NCBI GenBank assembly: GCA_003022985.1
Contig: PXTV01000225.1
Location: forward strand, 1 to 7,252
From: Bacteroidetes bacterium SW_11_45_7
Lineage (GTDB): Bacteria > Bacteroidota > Bacteroidia > Chitinophagales > SW-11-45-7
Length of the DNA: 7,252 nucleotides
Reading direction: 5' to 3'
Shown: positions 1 to 6,447 of the stretch, piece after piece
Layout of the letters: each line of letters begins with the position of its first letter
Position numbering within the stretch: position 1 is the first letter of the stretch
Made by a program: the position numbers and the translations under genes
The notes under the pieces: model-generated
Databases searched by the model: none
Seen by the model: the letters and a program-made list of their open reading frames with translations, nothing else
Told to the model about the DNA's origin: nothing

Positions 1-113
1 TGGAAATTGTGGATAATGTGGCCATAGAAGTGCAGCCCAATATTCACAATGAGCGCTACCTGAAAACCAAGCGCGATAAGATGGGGCACAACATTTTGAA
101 GCACTCCAAGTAA
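1..113 (+). CDS. ribBA: GTP cyclohydrolase II (RibA or C-terminal part of RibBA), 3' fragment
   Basis: This is the last 36 codons of a gene entering from the left; the reading frame begins at position 3 and ends with TAA at 111-113. The visible peptide includes [21 protein letters not shown]. The pattern of a valine/glutamate-rich strand, then N-x-x-YL-x-TK-x-x-KMGH, is the characteristic C-terminal tail of GTP cyclohydrolase II, which converts GTP to 2,5-diamino-6-ribosylamino-4-pyrimidinone phosphate, formate and pyrophosphate in riboflavin synthesis. In most Bacteroidota this domain is fused behind a 3,4-dihydroxy-2-butanone-4-phosphate synthase domain (RibBA), which lies outside the window and cannot be checked. 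The zinc-binding cysteines and catalytic residues are also outside. Family recognition rests on a short stretch, so the family call is good, but the choice between RibA and RibBA is inferred. Confidence 0.75.
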   Translation, partial: EIVDNVAIEVQPNIHNERYLKTKRDKMGHNILKHSK

Positions 114-373
114 TTCCCCGTCAATAAGGAAATTGCCATAGGGGGTAGTGATCCATCCCCCCCTTCCTTCCAATTGTCATTGACAGAGATTTCCATCCCT
201 ATAGTTCGTCTGATTCCTCTATCAGCTAACGAACAACCTATAGCAAGCAATTATTATAAATCATAAACTTGCCAAAAATGTAGATATTTGCCCCCACGTC
301 TTCAACCTACCATCCGGAATGATGACCCACCTTATCATAACCTCAGAAAAAACGCTAGTCGCAAAAAGCTTTC
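114..373. other. 260-bp intergenic region, no gene seen
   Basis: Between the ribA/ribBA stop and the methyltransferase start there is no open frame with a plausible product. It holds the weak hairpin at 141-160 and must contain the promoter of the methyltransferase gene unless that gene is read through from the left. A one-mismatch match to the Bacteroidota -7 element (GATATTTG against TAnnTTTG) lies at 283-290, but no TTG sits at the usual distance upstream, so I do not call a promoter. No riboswitch-like structure was recognised. Confidence 0.5.
141..160 (+). terminator. weak GC-rich hairpin after the ribA/ribBA stop
   Basis: The run GGGGGT at 141-146 can pair with ATCCCC at 155-160 (one G-U wobble, 8-nt loop), 27 bp after the stop codon. 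No proper T tract follows; the downstream sequence is pyrimidine-rich CCCTTCCTTCC. It could act as a transcription terminator or merely slow the polymerase. The call is tentative. Confidence 0.25.
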
Positions 374-1444
374 ATGGATTTCTTTAGAGGTGACGACAAA
401 AGAGCGGTAGAAGCAAAAGAAGAGGCACAAAAAATCGCCTGGGCGCCTTTTGTATTTCAGACTGCAAAGGCATTAAAGGCTCTCGGTATCCTTAAGATAG
501 TAGATCAAGCCGGTGAGGAAGGTTACACGACAGAGCAAGTAGCCCATCATTCAAACATCTCCCGCTATGGCGCCCGTGTTTTGCTCGAGGCGGGCCTGGG
601 TAGTCATATCTTCTATCTCACATCAGATGACAAGTTTGCTCTAAGCAAAACCGGTTTTTTCATTCTTAGGGATGAGATGACGAACGTAACCATGAATTTT
701 GTTAACGATGTGTGCTATCAAGGCCTGTATTATCTGCAAGACGCCATTATTAATCAAAAACCTGAAGGATTGAAAGTTTTTGGGGAATGGGACACTGTCT
801 ATGAAGCTTTAAATGATCTCCCACCTGATGCCCGGGAAAGTTGGTACGCTTTTGATCACTATTTTTCAGATGTGGCTTTCTCCGAAGTTATTCCCCGGGT
901 GCTGAAGCACAAGCCACGCATGATTTACGATGTTGGCGGGAACACGGGCGAATTCACAGAACAAATTATTCAAGCTGATCATCACGTTAAGGTGACACTG
1001 ATCGATCTTCCGGGGCAAATCAGAACAGCCAAAGAAAAGCTTAATGGGCAACTTGACAACCGAGTTTACTTCCACCCCATCGACCTACGCGATCAAGAAG
1101 CTTCCTTCCCCACAGGTGCTGACACGATTTGGATGAGCCAATTCCTCGATTGCTTTTCCGAGGAAGAGATCACTTCCATCCTGCAACGGGCCAAAGGCGC
1201 TTTGACTGATGATGGGAATCTCCACATCATGGAAACATTCTGGGACCGCCAGCGATTCGAGGCAGGTGCTTTTAGCCTTCAGCAACTTTCCTTGTACTTT
1301 ACCACGATTGCCAATGGCAACAGTCAGATGTATCATTCAAAGGTGATGATCAACTGCCTGCACGAAGCCGGATTTTACGTGGAGGAGGATATTGACCAGG
1401 TGGGTATTGGCCATACATTATTAACTTGCCGCAAGAAGCGATGA
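374..1444 (+). CDS. class I SAM-dependent methyltransferase, PF00891-like (O-methyltransferase family 2 fold)
   Basis: The 356-residue protein has the two-part plan of the small-molecule O-methyltransferases related to caffeic acid and hydroxyindole methyltransferases. Residues ~1-110 form a helical dimerisation / winged-helix domain (TTEQVAHHSNIS followed by ARVLLEAGL). Residues ~150-356 form a Rossmann-like SAM domain. Motif I is DVGGNTGEF at 186-194. The acidic residue expected to hold the SAM ribose is D211 in LIDLPG. A post-motif strand follows at ~250-259 (DTIWMSQFLD), and GNLHIMETFW at 281-290 matches the later conserved strand. Where plant enzymes carry the catalytic His (in HDWSDE), a gapless alignment places D259, so the classical His base appears missing. 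Substrate is unknown. The ATG at 374 has only a purine-rich AAAAAG upstream. The 3' end overlaps the opposing CHAD gene by 24 bp. Family call is strong; an O-methyl acceptor is inferred. Confidence 0.85.
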   Translation: MDFFRGDDKRAVEAKEEAQKIAWAPFVFQTAKALKALGILKIVDQAGEEGYTTEQVAHHSNISRYGARVLLEAGLGSHIFYLTSDDKFALSKTGFFILRDEMTNVTMNFVNDVCYQGLYYLQDAIINQKPEGLKVFGEWDTVYEALNDLPPDARESWYAFDHYFSDVAFSEVIPRVLKHKPRMIYDVGGNTGEFTEQIIQADHHVKVTLIDLPGQIRTAKEKLNGQLDNRVYFHPIDLRDQEASFPTGADTIWMSQFLDCFSEEEITSILQRAKGALTDDGNLHIMETFWDRQRFEAGAFSLQQLSLYFTTIANGNSQMYHSKVMINCLHEAGFYVEEDIDQVGIGHTLLTCRKKR

Positions 1445-2350
1445 GTTCTCAACAAGCTGATTGTTCTGCCAGGCCTCCCAATAAGCTTCCATGCGCCTGG
1501 AAAACTGTTTTGGCTTTTCGGCATAAATCTTCTGGCCCAGGGGATAGGCATTTTGATGAAGCTCTTCCCGTTTCTCATTGATCTGCCCGGCTAACAGATC
1601 TTTCGTCTTGTCGCTCATCTGCCGGTTTCCCATGGCATCAGCCAAAACGGTATAGTCGTGATCATTTCCCAGATAAGTTGATAATCGATGCGCCTCTTCG
1701 GCCAATGGTTCCAATACCGCTAGCCAGGCAGATTTTAAAAGTCGCAGGTGATACCATAGATATTTCGTTCTTTTTCGCCACTCATGAATATCTTCATCAT
1801 CCCCTGTTTCATAAGCAACGAGGAAAGCATTGCCGCCACGTTTATAATTGCGCTTCAAGCCATTTGATATAACATCTTGAAAATCAGTAGCAAGTGATAA
1901 ATTCATTAATCGTTCACGTGATTCTTGAAGCGCTGAAATGCTATTGGTAATACGGGAGCCATCTTCTTGTAATGATGCAATTTCTTGTTCTTCCTGCTCG
2001 GCTAATTGCTGAATCGCCCCCTCAATTTCGCTTTTGCAAGCATCGTTTGTTATTTCCTGGTTGATCACCTGAAGTTTTTCATGTAAAACAGTCAGGTCAC
2101 GTACTGACGAAAAATCTCTTGCAATATTCCTGAAACAGTCATTTTCCTGTTGATAAACATCATCCCCTATACCGCTTCTTGCCAAACGCAAAAGGCCCCT
2201 GAGCTTTTTCATGCGCTTGCGCAAATCATGGATGCCTTCTCTGAGCTTTTCCTGTTCTTGCAGGGAACTGATCGCCCTATCGATCTGATCAGCTGCAATG
2301 CGCTTAAAACCGCTTTCGATCCTTTCATCTTGTTGGAAACTATAAGCCAT
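1421..2350 (-). CDS. CHAD domain-containing protein (polyphosphate-binding type)
   Basis: This 309-residue, mostly alpha-helical, soluble protein has two copies of the conserved-histidine helical domain. The first repeat has H41-DLRKRMKKLR and the RD element SSVRDLTVL (81-89). The second has H189-EWRKRTKYLWYHLRLL and LGNDHDYTVL (227-236). CHAD domains bind inorganic polyphosphate through the basic channel formed by these His, Arg and Lys residues; that is family knowledge. No CYTH/triphosphatase domain is attached. I chose the ATG at 2350 (MAYSFQQDERIESGFKRIA) because it matches the usual CHAD N-terminus. The frame stays open to 2425, but there it begins with TTG inside the hairpin at 2416-2436. 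An alternative ATG lies two codons upstream at 2356. The sequence TATCTTTA (minus strand, 2386-2379) resembles a Bacteroidota -7 element. Stop is TAA at 1423-1421, inside the end of the methyltransferase gene. It sits downstream of the FTR1 gene on the same strand, separated by 87 bp and a hairpin. Confidence 0.87.
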   Translation of the reverse strand: MAYSFQQDERIESGFKRIAADQIDRAISSLQEQEKLREGIHDLRKRMKKLRGLLRLARSGIGDDVYQQENDCFRNIARDFSSVRDLTVLHEKLQVINQEITNDACKSEIEGAIQQLAEQEEQEIASLQEDGSRITNSISALQESRERLMNLSLATDFQDVISNGLKRNYKRGGNAFLVAYETGDDEDIHEWRKRTKYLWYHLRLLKSAWLAVLEPLAEEAHRLSTYLGNDHDYTVLADAMGNRQMSDKTKDLLAGQINEKREELHQNAYPLGQKIYAEKPKQFSRRMEAYWEAWQNNQLVENSSLLAAS

Positions 2351-2415
2351 CGTCATTTGAATTTTTGGATTATGAACATAAAGATAATTGTAGGTGCCCT
2401 GATAAGCAGCTAAAA

Positions 2416-2436
2416 TTGTCAACAAACTGTTGACAA
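2416..2436 (-). terminator. perfect hairpin after the FTR1 gene, probable intrinsic terminator
   Basis: TTGTCAACA (2416-2424) and TGTTGACAA (2428-2436) form a perfect 9-bp inverted repeat with a 3-nt loop. It begins one base after the FTR1 stop (TGA, 2440-2438). On the minus strand the stem is followed by TTTTAG, a short U tract (the stem's own 3' end adds AA), so a rho-independent terminator for the FTR1 transcript is the simplest reading. The stem is AT-leaning, so termination may be leaky and allow read-through into CHAD. Because it is a dyad just upstream of the CHAD gene, an operator role is the alternative. Confidence 0.55.
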
Positions 2437-2437
2437 G

Positions 2438-4426
2438 TCAGGATGCACTTGCCGCTTTAGCAGAACGGTTGCTCCAGTTCCACAGGATGATCACAAGAGC
2501 AATAACGAGGGACTGCGCAGCAATTGTTTCGAGTGTTGGATAAAAGCCGATCAAACTCAACCGGAAGCTGAATAAGGACGAACTTATAGGAATGATACCG
2601 CCCTCCTGCAAAGCATGAATGCCTTTACCCGCTAACACAACAGCTAAAATGCTAATGGCAACGGACGTGATTTTGAAGAACTTACTGATAGGAATTTTCC
2701 GGGCGTATTTGGTCATGACATAACCGAGAGCCAGGACCAGTATAGCCGCTCCGCCAACACCTATGCCGATGCCCGATTTATTGGCAGGCGCAACTTCAAG
2801 GTTAAGGGACGTCAAAAAGAGGATTGTCTCAAACGCTTCGCGGAACACCACAATAAAGGAGACCACTGCTAAACCGAGCATATTGTTGCTGTTGAGTTTG
2901 GCTTTGACCTTCTCATCGATGAATGCCTTCCAGTTGGCTGCATGGGTTTTGTTGTGGAGCCAAAAGCCTATGTACACCAAAATGAACACGGCCACAAGAG
3001 CGCCTATACCTTCGATCATCTCGATGCTTTTCATGCCCATGGATACCAGGTAATCGGCAAAAAACCAACTTACAATACCTAACACAATTGCTGTGGCCCA
3101 GCCGGCATGCACCCATTTTCTCGCCAAATGGGCCTCAACTGACCGTAGAACCGCTAAAATGGCTATGACAATGAGGAGCGCTTCGAGGCCTTCGCGAAGG
3201 ATGATAGACCCGGAAAGGAAAAGCACGAACCAGAAGGAATACTCCTGTTCATTGAGCATTTTGTTGGCTTTATCGATGGTTGTGTTAGCAGAGGCCACCG
3301 CAGCTTCAATCTTGGCACCATCTTCCCGGTTTTTGATCAGGGAGCGCACTTTCATCATCTTGTCCTCCAGCTCACCAACCAATGCGGGCTCGGAGGCCCT
3401 GATCTGCTTTTCCACCGGCTCAACCCCATCGAGGTAGGCGCTCAGGGCAGCACCGGCAGCTTCTTCCCTTTTATCATCCTTATACAAAGCCAGCGCCTTT
3501 TGAAGTTGTTCCTTACTAACCGCCAAAGGGGAAGTACTTTCACCCTCAGCCGGCTCATACAACCGGATATCAGCTAAGGTGATATCGTTATCTTTCGCAA
3601 CATACTTATTCTTTAACTGGTTATTGCTTAGAGTAGCATAGTCTTCAAGGGGAATATCCTTTACTATCTTTCGATCGGCTTCATCAATTTTGGGGTTCAT
3701 TTTCTCTTGCCGGAACTGCAGGGAGTTGATGTAAAACGCTACATCCCATACATCCTCATCTGAAAGTTCGTCAAACGCCCGCATGGAGGTTTCCGGAATG
3801 CCGAGCCGTGCCACGTTGTACGATTTGAAAGGAGACGACAGCCCCATCAGCTTTTCATTCAAAAAGTTGGATGGTGGCGGCTCGAGGCCCTGAGAAGCAG
3901 GCCCTTCCCCCGAGCCATTTTTCCCGTGACAGGATGCGCACTTGGCTCGATAGACTTCCTTGCCTGCCGTCATATCCGGCCATTTTTGGGGCGCTATATC
4001 GATCAGCCCCAAATTGAGCACCTTTTTGCGGATCTTGTTGGCTGCATCAGCCACCTCGTCCTCATCTGCTTTTTGCAGGATCTTTTCCCTGAGCTTTGAA
4101 AACAAGGTAAGCGCGCTGGCAGTATCCTCAATAGAACGGGCGTCCGCAAGTTGTTGATAGTAAGCGAGAGCGTCTTCCTGAAACTCCTTCATCTCCCTGA
4201 ACTCGAAGTCATTGATCACGCGCCCCGATGTTACGGCTTGGGGATAATCTTTACCAATATAATCCAGTAAGTTAATAAGGGTACGCGTTTTCTCCTCAAT
4301 GCTTACTGTATCCGCCTGCTGTGCTTTCAGGGCGCTTACCGGTAATAAACTCAACCAGATGGCGAACAGAACGATAAAGAGGAAATAAGTTTTGCTATTC
4401 ATGGTTTTGCTTACGAATCCCTTCAT
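2438..4426 (-). CDS. cytochrome c / FTR1 family iron permease
   Basis: The protein has 662 residues from the ATG at 4426. A signal peptide comes first (hydrophobic FLFIVLFAIWLSLLPVSA, likely cleaved after ALKA). Next is a periplasmic helical region with LLDYIGKDYPQAV, then a c-type cytochrome domain with heme motif CASCH (C163, C166, H167) and a probable distal Met in PETSMRAF. A second helical periplasmic segment follows (ALSAYLDGVEPVEKQI). The C-terminal ~265 residues form about seven membrane helices with the two FTR1 iron-channel motifs, REGLE (411-415) and REAFE (529-533). FTR1 permeases import Fe3+ produced by oxidation of Fe2+; here the fused heme domain likely supplies electron transfer in the periplasm. 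The frame is open to 4555, but that start is TTG and would bury the signal peptide. ATG 4402 (MNSKTYFLF) is a good alternative start, and ATG 4450 a poorer one. No clear Fur-box was seen upstream. Confidence 0.9.
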   Translation of the reverse strand: MKGFVSKTMNSKTYFLFIVLFAIWLSLLPVSALKAQQADTVSIEEKTRTLINLLDYIGKDYPQAVTSGRVINDFEFREMKEFQEDALAYYQQLADARSIEDTASALTLFSKLREKILQKADEDEVADAANKIRKKVLNLGLIDIAPQKWPDMTAGKEVYRAKCASCHGKNGSGEGPASQGLEPPPSNFLNEKLMGLSSPFKSYNVARLGIPETSMRAFDELSDEDVWDVAFYINSLQFRQEKMNPKIDEADRKIVKDIPLEDYATLSNNQLKNKYVAKDNDITLADIRLYEPAEGESTSPLAVSKEQLQKALALYKDDKREEAAGAALSAYLDGVEPVEKQIRASEPALVGELEDKMMKVRSLIKNREDGAKIEAAVASANTTIDKANKMLNEQEYSFWFVLFLSGSIILREGLEALLIVIAILAVLRSVEAHLARKWVHAGWATAIVLGIVSWFFADYLVSMGMKSIEMIEGIGALVAVFILVYIGFWLHNKTHAANWKAFIDEKVKAKLNSNNMLGLAVVSFIVVFREAFETILFLTSLNLEVAPANKSGIGIGVGGAAILVLALGYVMTKYARKIPISKFFKITSVAISILAVVLAGKGIHALQEGGIIPISSSLFSFRLSLIGFYPTLETIAAQSLVIALVIILWNWSNRSAKAASAS

Positions 4427-4679
4427 TTGTCTTTCACAGGCATCACGCATGATTGCGAGAGGATTGAATGGCAATCTCAACGCAATACTTCTATTTGGAA
4501 TGAATTTAAATGATCGGAGTTTTTCGAAAGTAACAGGCCACCCTGTGAAACTCAATACCTCAATTACGGTATTCTCATCCTGTAGGCCTCAGTATGCCTC
4601 GTTTCCATAGGCCTTTTGATCTCCTAAACACTGAAACGATAAAGTGTCTTATCTTTACGAGCACAATTCAATCGGTCAC
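4427..4679. promoter_or_regulatory. 253-bp divergent intergenic region between the FTR1 and SDR genes
   Basis: This stretch separates two divergently read genes and must carry both promoters. A Bacteroidota-type -7-like element, TATCTTTA (4650-4657, one mismatch to TAnnTTTG), lies 22 bp before the SDR ATG, without a well-spaced TTG. A 9-bp inverted repeat, TTTCACAGG at 4432-4440 and CCTGTGAAA at 4542-4550, flanks the middle; its left arm is 5 bp upstream of the FTR1 ATG. I saw no convincing Fur or DtxR operator. Open-frame extensions of both genes enter this region, but they begin with TTG (FTR1) or GTG (SDR, 4644). Confidence 0.35.
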
Positions 4680-5486
4680 ATGGCACAATCCACAGCTGTT
4701 TTTTCGCCTCAACTCTTTGCCGGTCACACGGTTTTTGTCTCGGGCGGTGGAAGCGGTATTGGAAAAGCGATTGCGCGGGCCTTTCTGGCCACAGGCGCTC
4801 GCGTGTGGATCGCATCGCGCAAAGAGGAACGCCTAAAAGAAGCTTGGCAAGAGCTTGCAGCATACGGGGAATGCCACTATGCTGTCCTCGACATCCGTGA
4901 TACGGAGGCCATCGACCATGTTGTGCAGCAAATTCGGGACAAAGGCCACAATATCGACATCCTCATCAATAACGCTGGCGGGCAGTTTCCTTCGCCTGCC
5001 GAGGACATCAGTGCCAATGGCTGGCACGCGGTCATCAACAATAACCTGAACGGCACGTGGTTTATGACGAAGGCGTTTGCCAGCAATTTCTTCATGCAGC
5101 AGCATCAGGGTATTGTCATCAGCATTATTGCCAATATTTATCGCGGTTTTCCCGGCATGGCGCATACCGGTGCCGCAAGGGCAGGCGTGGAAAACCTTAC
5201 CAAATCGTTATCTGTGGAATGGGCGCCCTACAATATCCGCCTCAATGCACTGGCGCCAGGCATTATCAGAACTGAGGCACTGGACCAGTACCCCTCGGAT
5301 TTTCTGAAGGACATCGAAACGAAAATTCCTCTGAAACGCATGGGCACACCTGAGGAAGTGGCCCATTGGTGCTTGTTTATGGCTTGTCCGGCAACGGCTT
5401 ATACTACGGGTGAAACGGTTTATATCGATGGCGGCATGCGATTGTGGGGCGGCATTTGGGAAGTGCCGGATAAGGAGCAGGGTTAA
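4680..5486 (+). CDS. SDR family oxidoreductase, peroxisomal trans-2-enoyl-CoA reductase (PECR)-like
   Basis: This 268-residue protein is a Rossmann-fold short-chain dehydrogenase/reductase. It has a glycine-rich cofactor loop SGGGSGIG (21-28) and an Arg in ASRKEERLK (45-53) that suits NADP(H). It also has NNAGGQFPSPAEDIS (97-111) with GWHAV, and a C-terminal IDGG (249-252) then WEVPD. GGQF-SPAE-IS-GWHAV, GAARAGV-NLTKSL-EW and the terminal EVPD are the signature of the PECR / 2,4-dienoyl-CoA reductase branch, from memory of the human PECR sequence. An acyl-CoA substrate in fatty-acid metabolism is therefore inferred. The usual catalytic YxxxK is T163/R167 here, as in PECR; Y154 might serve as in dienoyl-CoA reductase. 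The ATG at 4680 is preferred over the upstream GTG at 4644, which would add 12 unconserved residues. No operon partner is visible. Confidence 0.88.
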   Translation: MAQSTAVFSPQLFAGHTVFVSGGGSGIGKAIARAFLATGARVWIASRKEERLKEAWQELAAYGECHYAVLDIRDTEAIDHVVQQIRDKGHNIDILINNAGGQFPSPAEDISANGWHAVINNNLNGTWFMTKAFASNFFMQQHQGIVISIIANIYRGFPGMAHTGAARAGVENLTKSLSVEWAPYNIRLNALAPGIIRTEALDQYPSDFLKDIETKIPLKRMGTPEEVAHWCLFMACPATAYTTGETVYIDGGMRLWGGIWEVPDKEQG

Positions 5487-5539
5487 GGTGGAGTTTCAGA
5501 ATATTCCAAGACGTCTATGAACTTTCATCGCTTTTTGCA

Positions 5540-5560
5540 ATGTTAGCCAAAATGTAACAT
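5540..5560 (+). promoter_or_regulatory. short dyad upstream of the DUF433 gene, possible operator
   Basis: ATGTTA (5540-5545) and TAACAT (5555-5560) are perfect inverted copies separated by 9 bp, ending 10 bp before the ATG at 5571. Antitoxins often bind such dyads over their own promoter. A 6-bp arm is short enough to arise by chance, so this is only a candidate. Confidence 0.25.
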
Positions 5561-5570
5561 CTTGAACAAT

Positions 5571-5762
5571 ATGATTGACTACTCCCGCATCATTACAGTA
5601 GAACCTGGCAAACGAAGTGGCCAACCATGCATCAGAGGCATGCGGATAACTGTGTACGATGTACTCGATTATTTGGCAGCCGGAGATACGCCAGAGGATA
5701 TCCTCGAACATTTTCCCATGCTTACCAAAGAGGATGTACAGGCATGTCTCTCTTATAAGTAG
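5571..5762 (+). CDS. DUF433 family protein (putative antitoxin), short and without its usual toxin partner
   Basis: The 63-residue product MIDYSRIITVEPGKRSGQ... matches the DUF433 family (PF04255). It has I-x-x-x-PGxRSGQPCIRGMRITVYDVL (residues 7-32), then DYLAAGDTPEDILEHFPMLTKEDVQACLSY. These are small winged-helix-like proteins that usually precede a DUF5615 PIN-like ribonuclease gene and act as its antitoxin. The frame is open from a TTG at 5562, but the ATG at 5571 fits the family N-terminus. The protein ends at SYK, several residues before the usual SYA-x-x-x-x-E tail, and no DUF5615 gene follows; a minus-strand HepT gene ends 19 bp further on. The gene may be an orphan remnant or a stand-alone regulator. 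A short dyad lies just upstream. Confidence 0.75.
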   Translation: MIDYSRIITVEPGKRSGQPCIRGMRITVYDVLDYLAAGDTPEDILEHFPMLTKEDVQACLSYK

Positions 5763-5781
5763 CCCCTCCCGGGCGTTGGCT

Positions 5782-6120
5782 TTATCCATCAGCTAAAAGT
5801 TCCTCGACTTGTTTTTTCAATTTGGGAACATCTCTTGAAATGATTCCCCAAATTATAAAATCGTCTACTTTATCGTAACCATGAATGATCCAATTTCTTA
5901 AGTCGACTATTCTTCTCGCTTCTGAAATTTTAATCTCAGGATTCATTTTTAAAACTCTGTTCGTTGCTTCTCCAATGATTTCCAATTCTCGTTCAATACC
6001 TCTTCGAAGCAACTTATCCCTTTGATAGTCTGAAAAATCACGCCTATTTCCTAAATATTCCTCAATGGATTCAATCGCCTCTTTTATATCATAAAGATAT
6101 TTGTTCATGCTATGCTGCAT
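5782..6120 (-). CDS. hepT: HepT-like HEPN ribonuclease toxin (DUF86)
   Basis: The 112-residue all-helical protein has the HEPN signature RX4HXY as R75-NWII-H80-G-Y82, preceded by IERELEIIGEATNRV, which is typical of HepT/DUF86. HepT toxins are RNases held in check by the MntA antitoxin, which adds AMP groups to the tyrosine of this motif; that is established for characterised HepT-MntA pairs. Y82 is present, so the modification target is intact. The ATG at 6120 overlaps the end of mntA by 11 bp, which suggests translational coupling. ATG 6108, one base after the mntA stop, is an equally possible start (108 residues). The frame opens further to 6144 but would overlap mntA more. AT content is high compared with genes to the left, hinting at horizontal acquisition. 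No terminator is seen after the stop; the DUF433 gene ends 19 bp away on the other strand. Confidence 0.88.
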   Translation of the reverse strand: MQHSMNKYLYDIKEAIESIEEYLGNRRDFSDYQRDKLLRRGIERELEIIGEATNRVLKMNPEIKISEARRIVDLRNWIIHGYDKVDDFIIWGIISRDVPKLKKQVEELLADG

Positions 6121-6418
6121 ACAATAACTTCTTGGTCTCCTCAACGCTCTCGATAAAATAAGGGTTAGAGAGAGAGTTCTCAGTAATTAAATCAACTTTT
6201 CGATTCAAGAGTGCTTCAAGTTGATAGTGAAGGGCAAAGTAGTTATCCGTGTATTTTTCGATCGAGATATCTTTTTTAAAGGAAATTAAAATATCGATGT
6301 CACTTAATTCATTAAACCCTTCAGATGACGCGGAGCCAAAAACATACATGGATGCCACGTCAAACTTTTCACACAGCTTCATTAGTTGTTCTTTATTGTC
6401 TTCAATAATTCGTTGCAT
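6110..6418 (-). CDS. mntA: MntA-type minimal nucleotidyltransferase antitoxin
   Basis: The 102-residue protein has the nucleotidyltransferase core: G28-S29, ten residues, then D40-I-D42 (GSASSEGF...SDIDIL), and a third acidic residue D76 in KVDLI. MntA proteins of this kind use ATP to AMPylate the active-site tyrosine of the cognate HepT toxin, neutralising it. All catalytic acids are visible, so the enzyme is probably active. The ATG at 6418 (MQRIIEDNKEQL) is chosen because the longer open frame begins with TTG at 6481 and would include the likely promoter element at 6440-6447. It is the first gene of a two-gene operon with hepT, overlapping it by 11 bp. The C-terminal NPYFIESVEETKKLLY is typical of small Bacteroidota antitoxins of this class. 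Length is normal. Confidence 0.88.
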   Translation of the reverse strand: MQRIIEDNKEQLMKLCEKFDVASMYVFGSASSEGFNELSDIDILISFKKDISIEKYTDNYFALHYQLEALLNRKVDLITENSLSNPYFIESVEETKKLLYAA

Positions 6419-6439
6419 ATCGCCACTTTTCACCTTATT

Positions 6440-6447
6440 CAAAAATA
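6440..6447 (-). promoter_or_regulatory. Bacteroidota-type -7 promoter element for mntA-hepT
   Basis: On the minus strand TATTTTTG matches TAnnTTTG exactly, ending 21 bp before the mntA ATG at 6418. A TTTG (minus strand 6482-6479) exists upstream but at 31 bp rather than the usual ~19-20 bp, so the -33 element is unconvincing. AAGGTG between this site and the ATG is a weak ribosome-binding candidate. Confidence 0.35.

Noticed and set aside
56..250. 64-codon minus-strand open frame
   Set aside because: It overlaps the ribA/ribBA tail in antisense, has no family features, and the overlapped frame is clearly coding.
4427..4555. N-terminal extension of the FTR1 protein to a TTG at 4555
   Set aside because: It would place 51 extra residues before a classical signal peptide and relies on a TTG start; internal ATGs at 4426 or 4402 fit a secreted protein.
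5496..5789. 97-codon minus-strand open frame over the DUF433 gene
   Set aside because: The plus-strand frame matches DUF433 well; the antisense frame shows no family pattern and runs into the hepT end.
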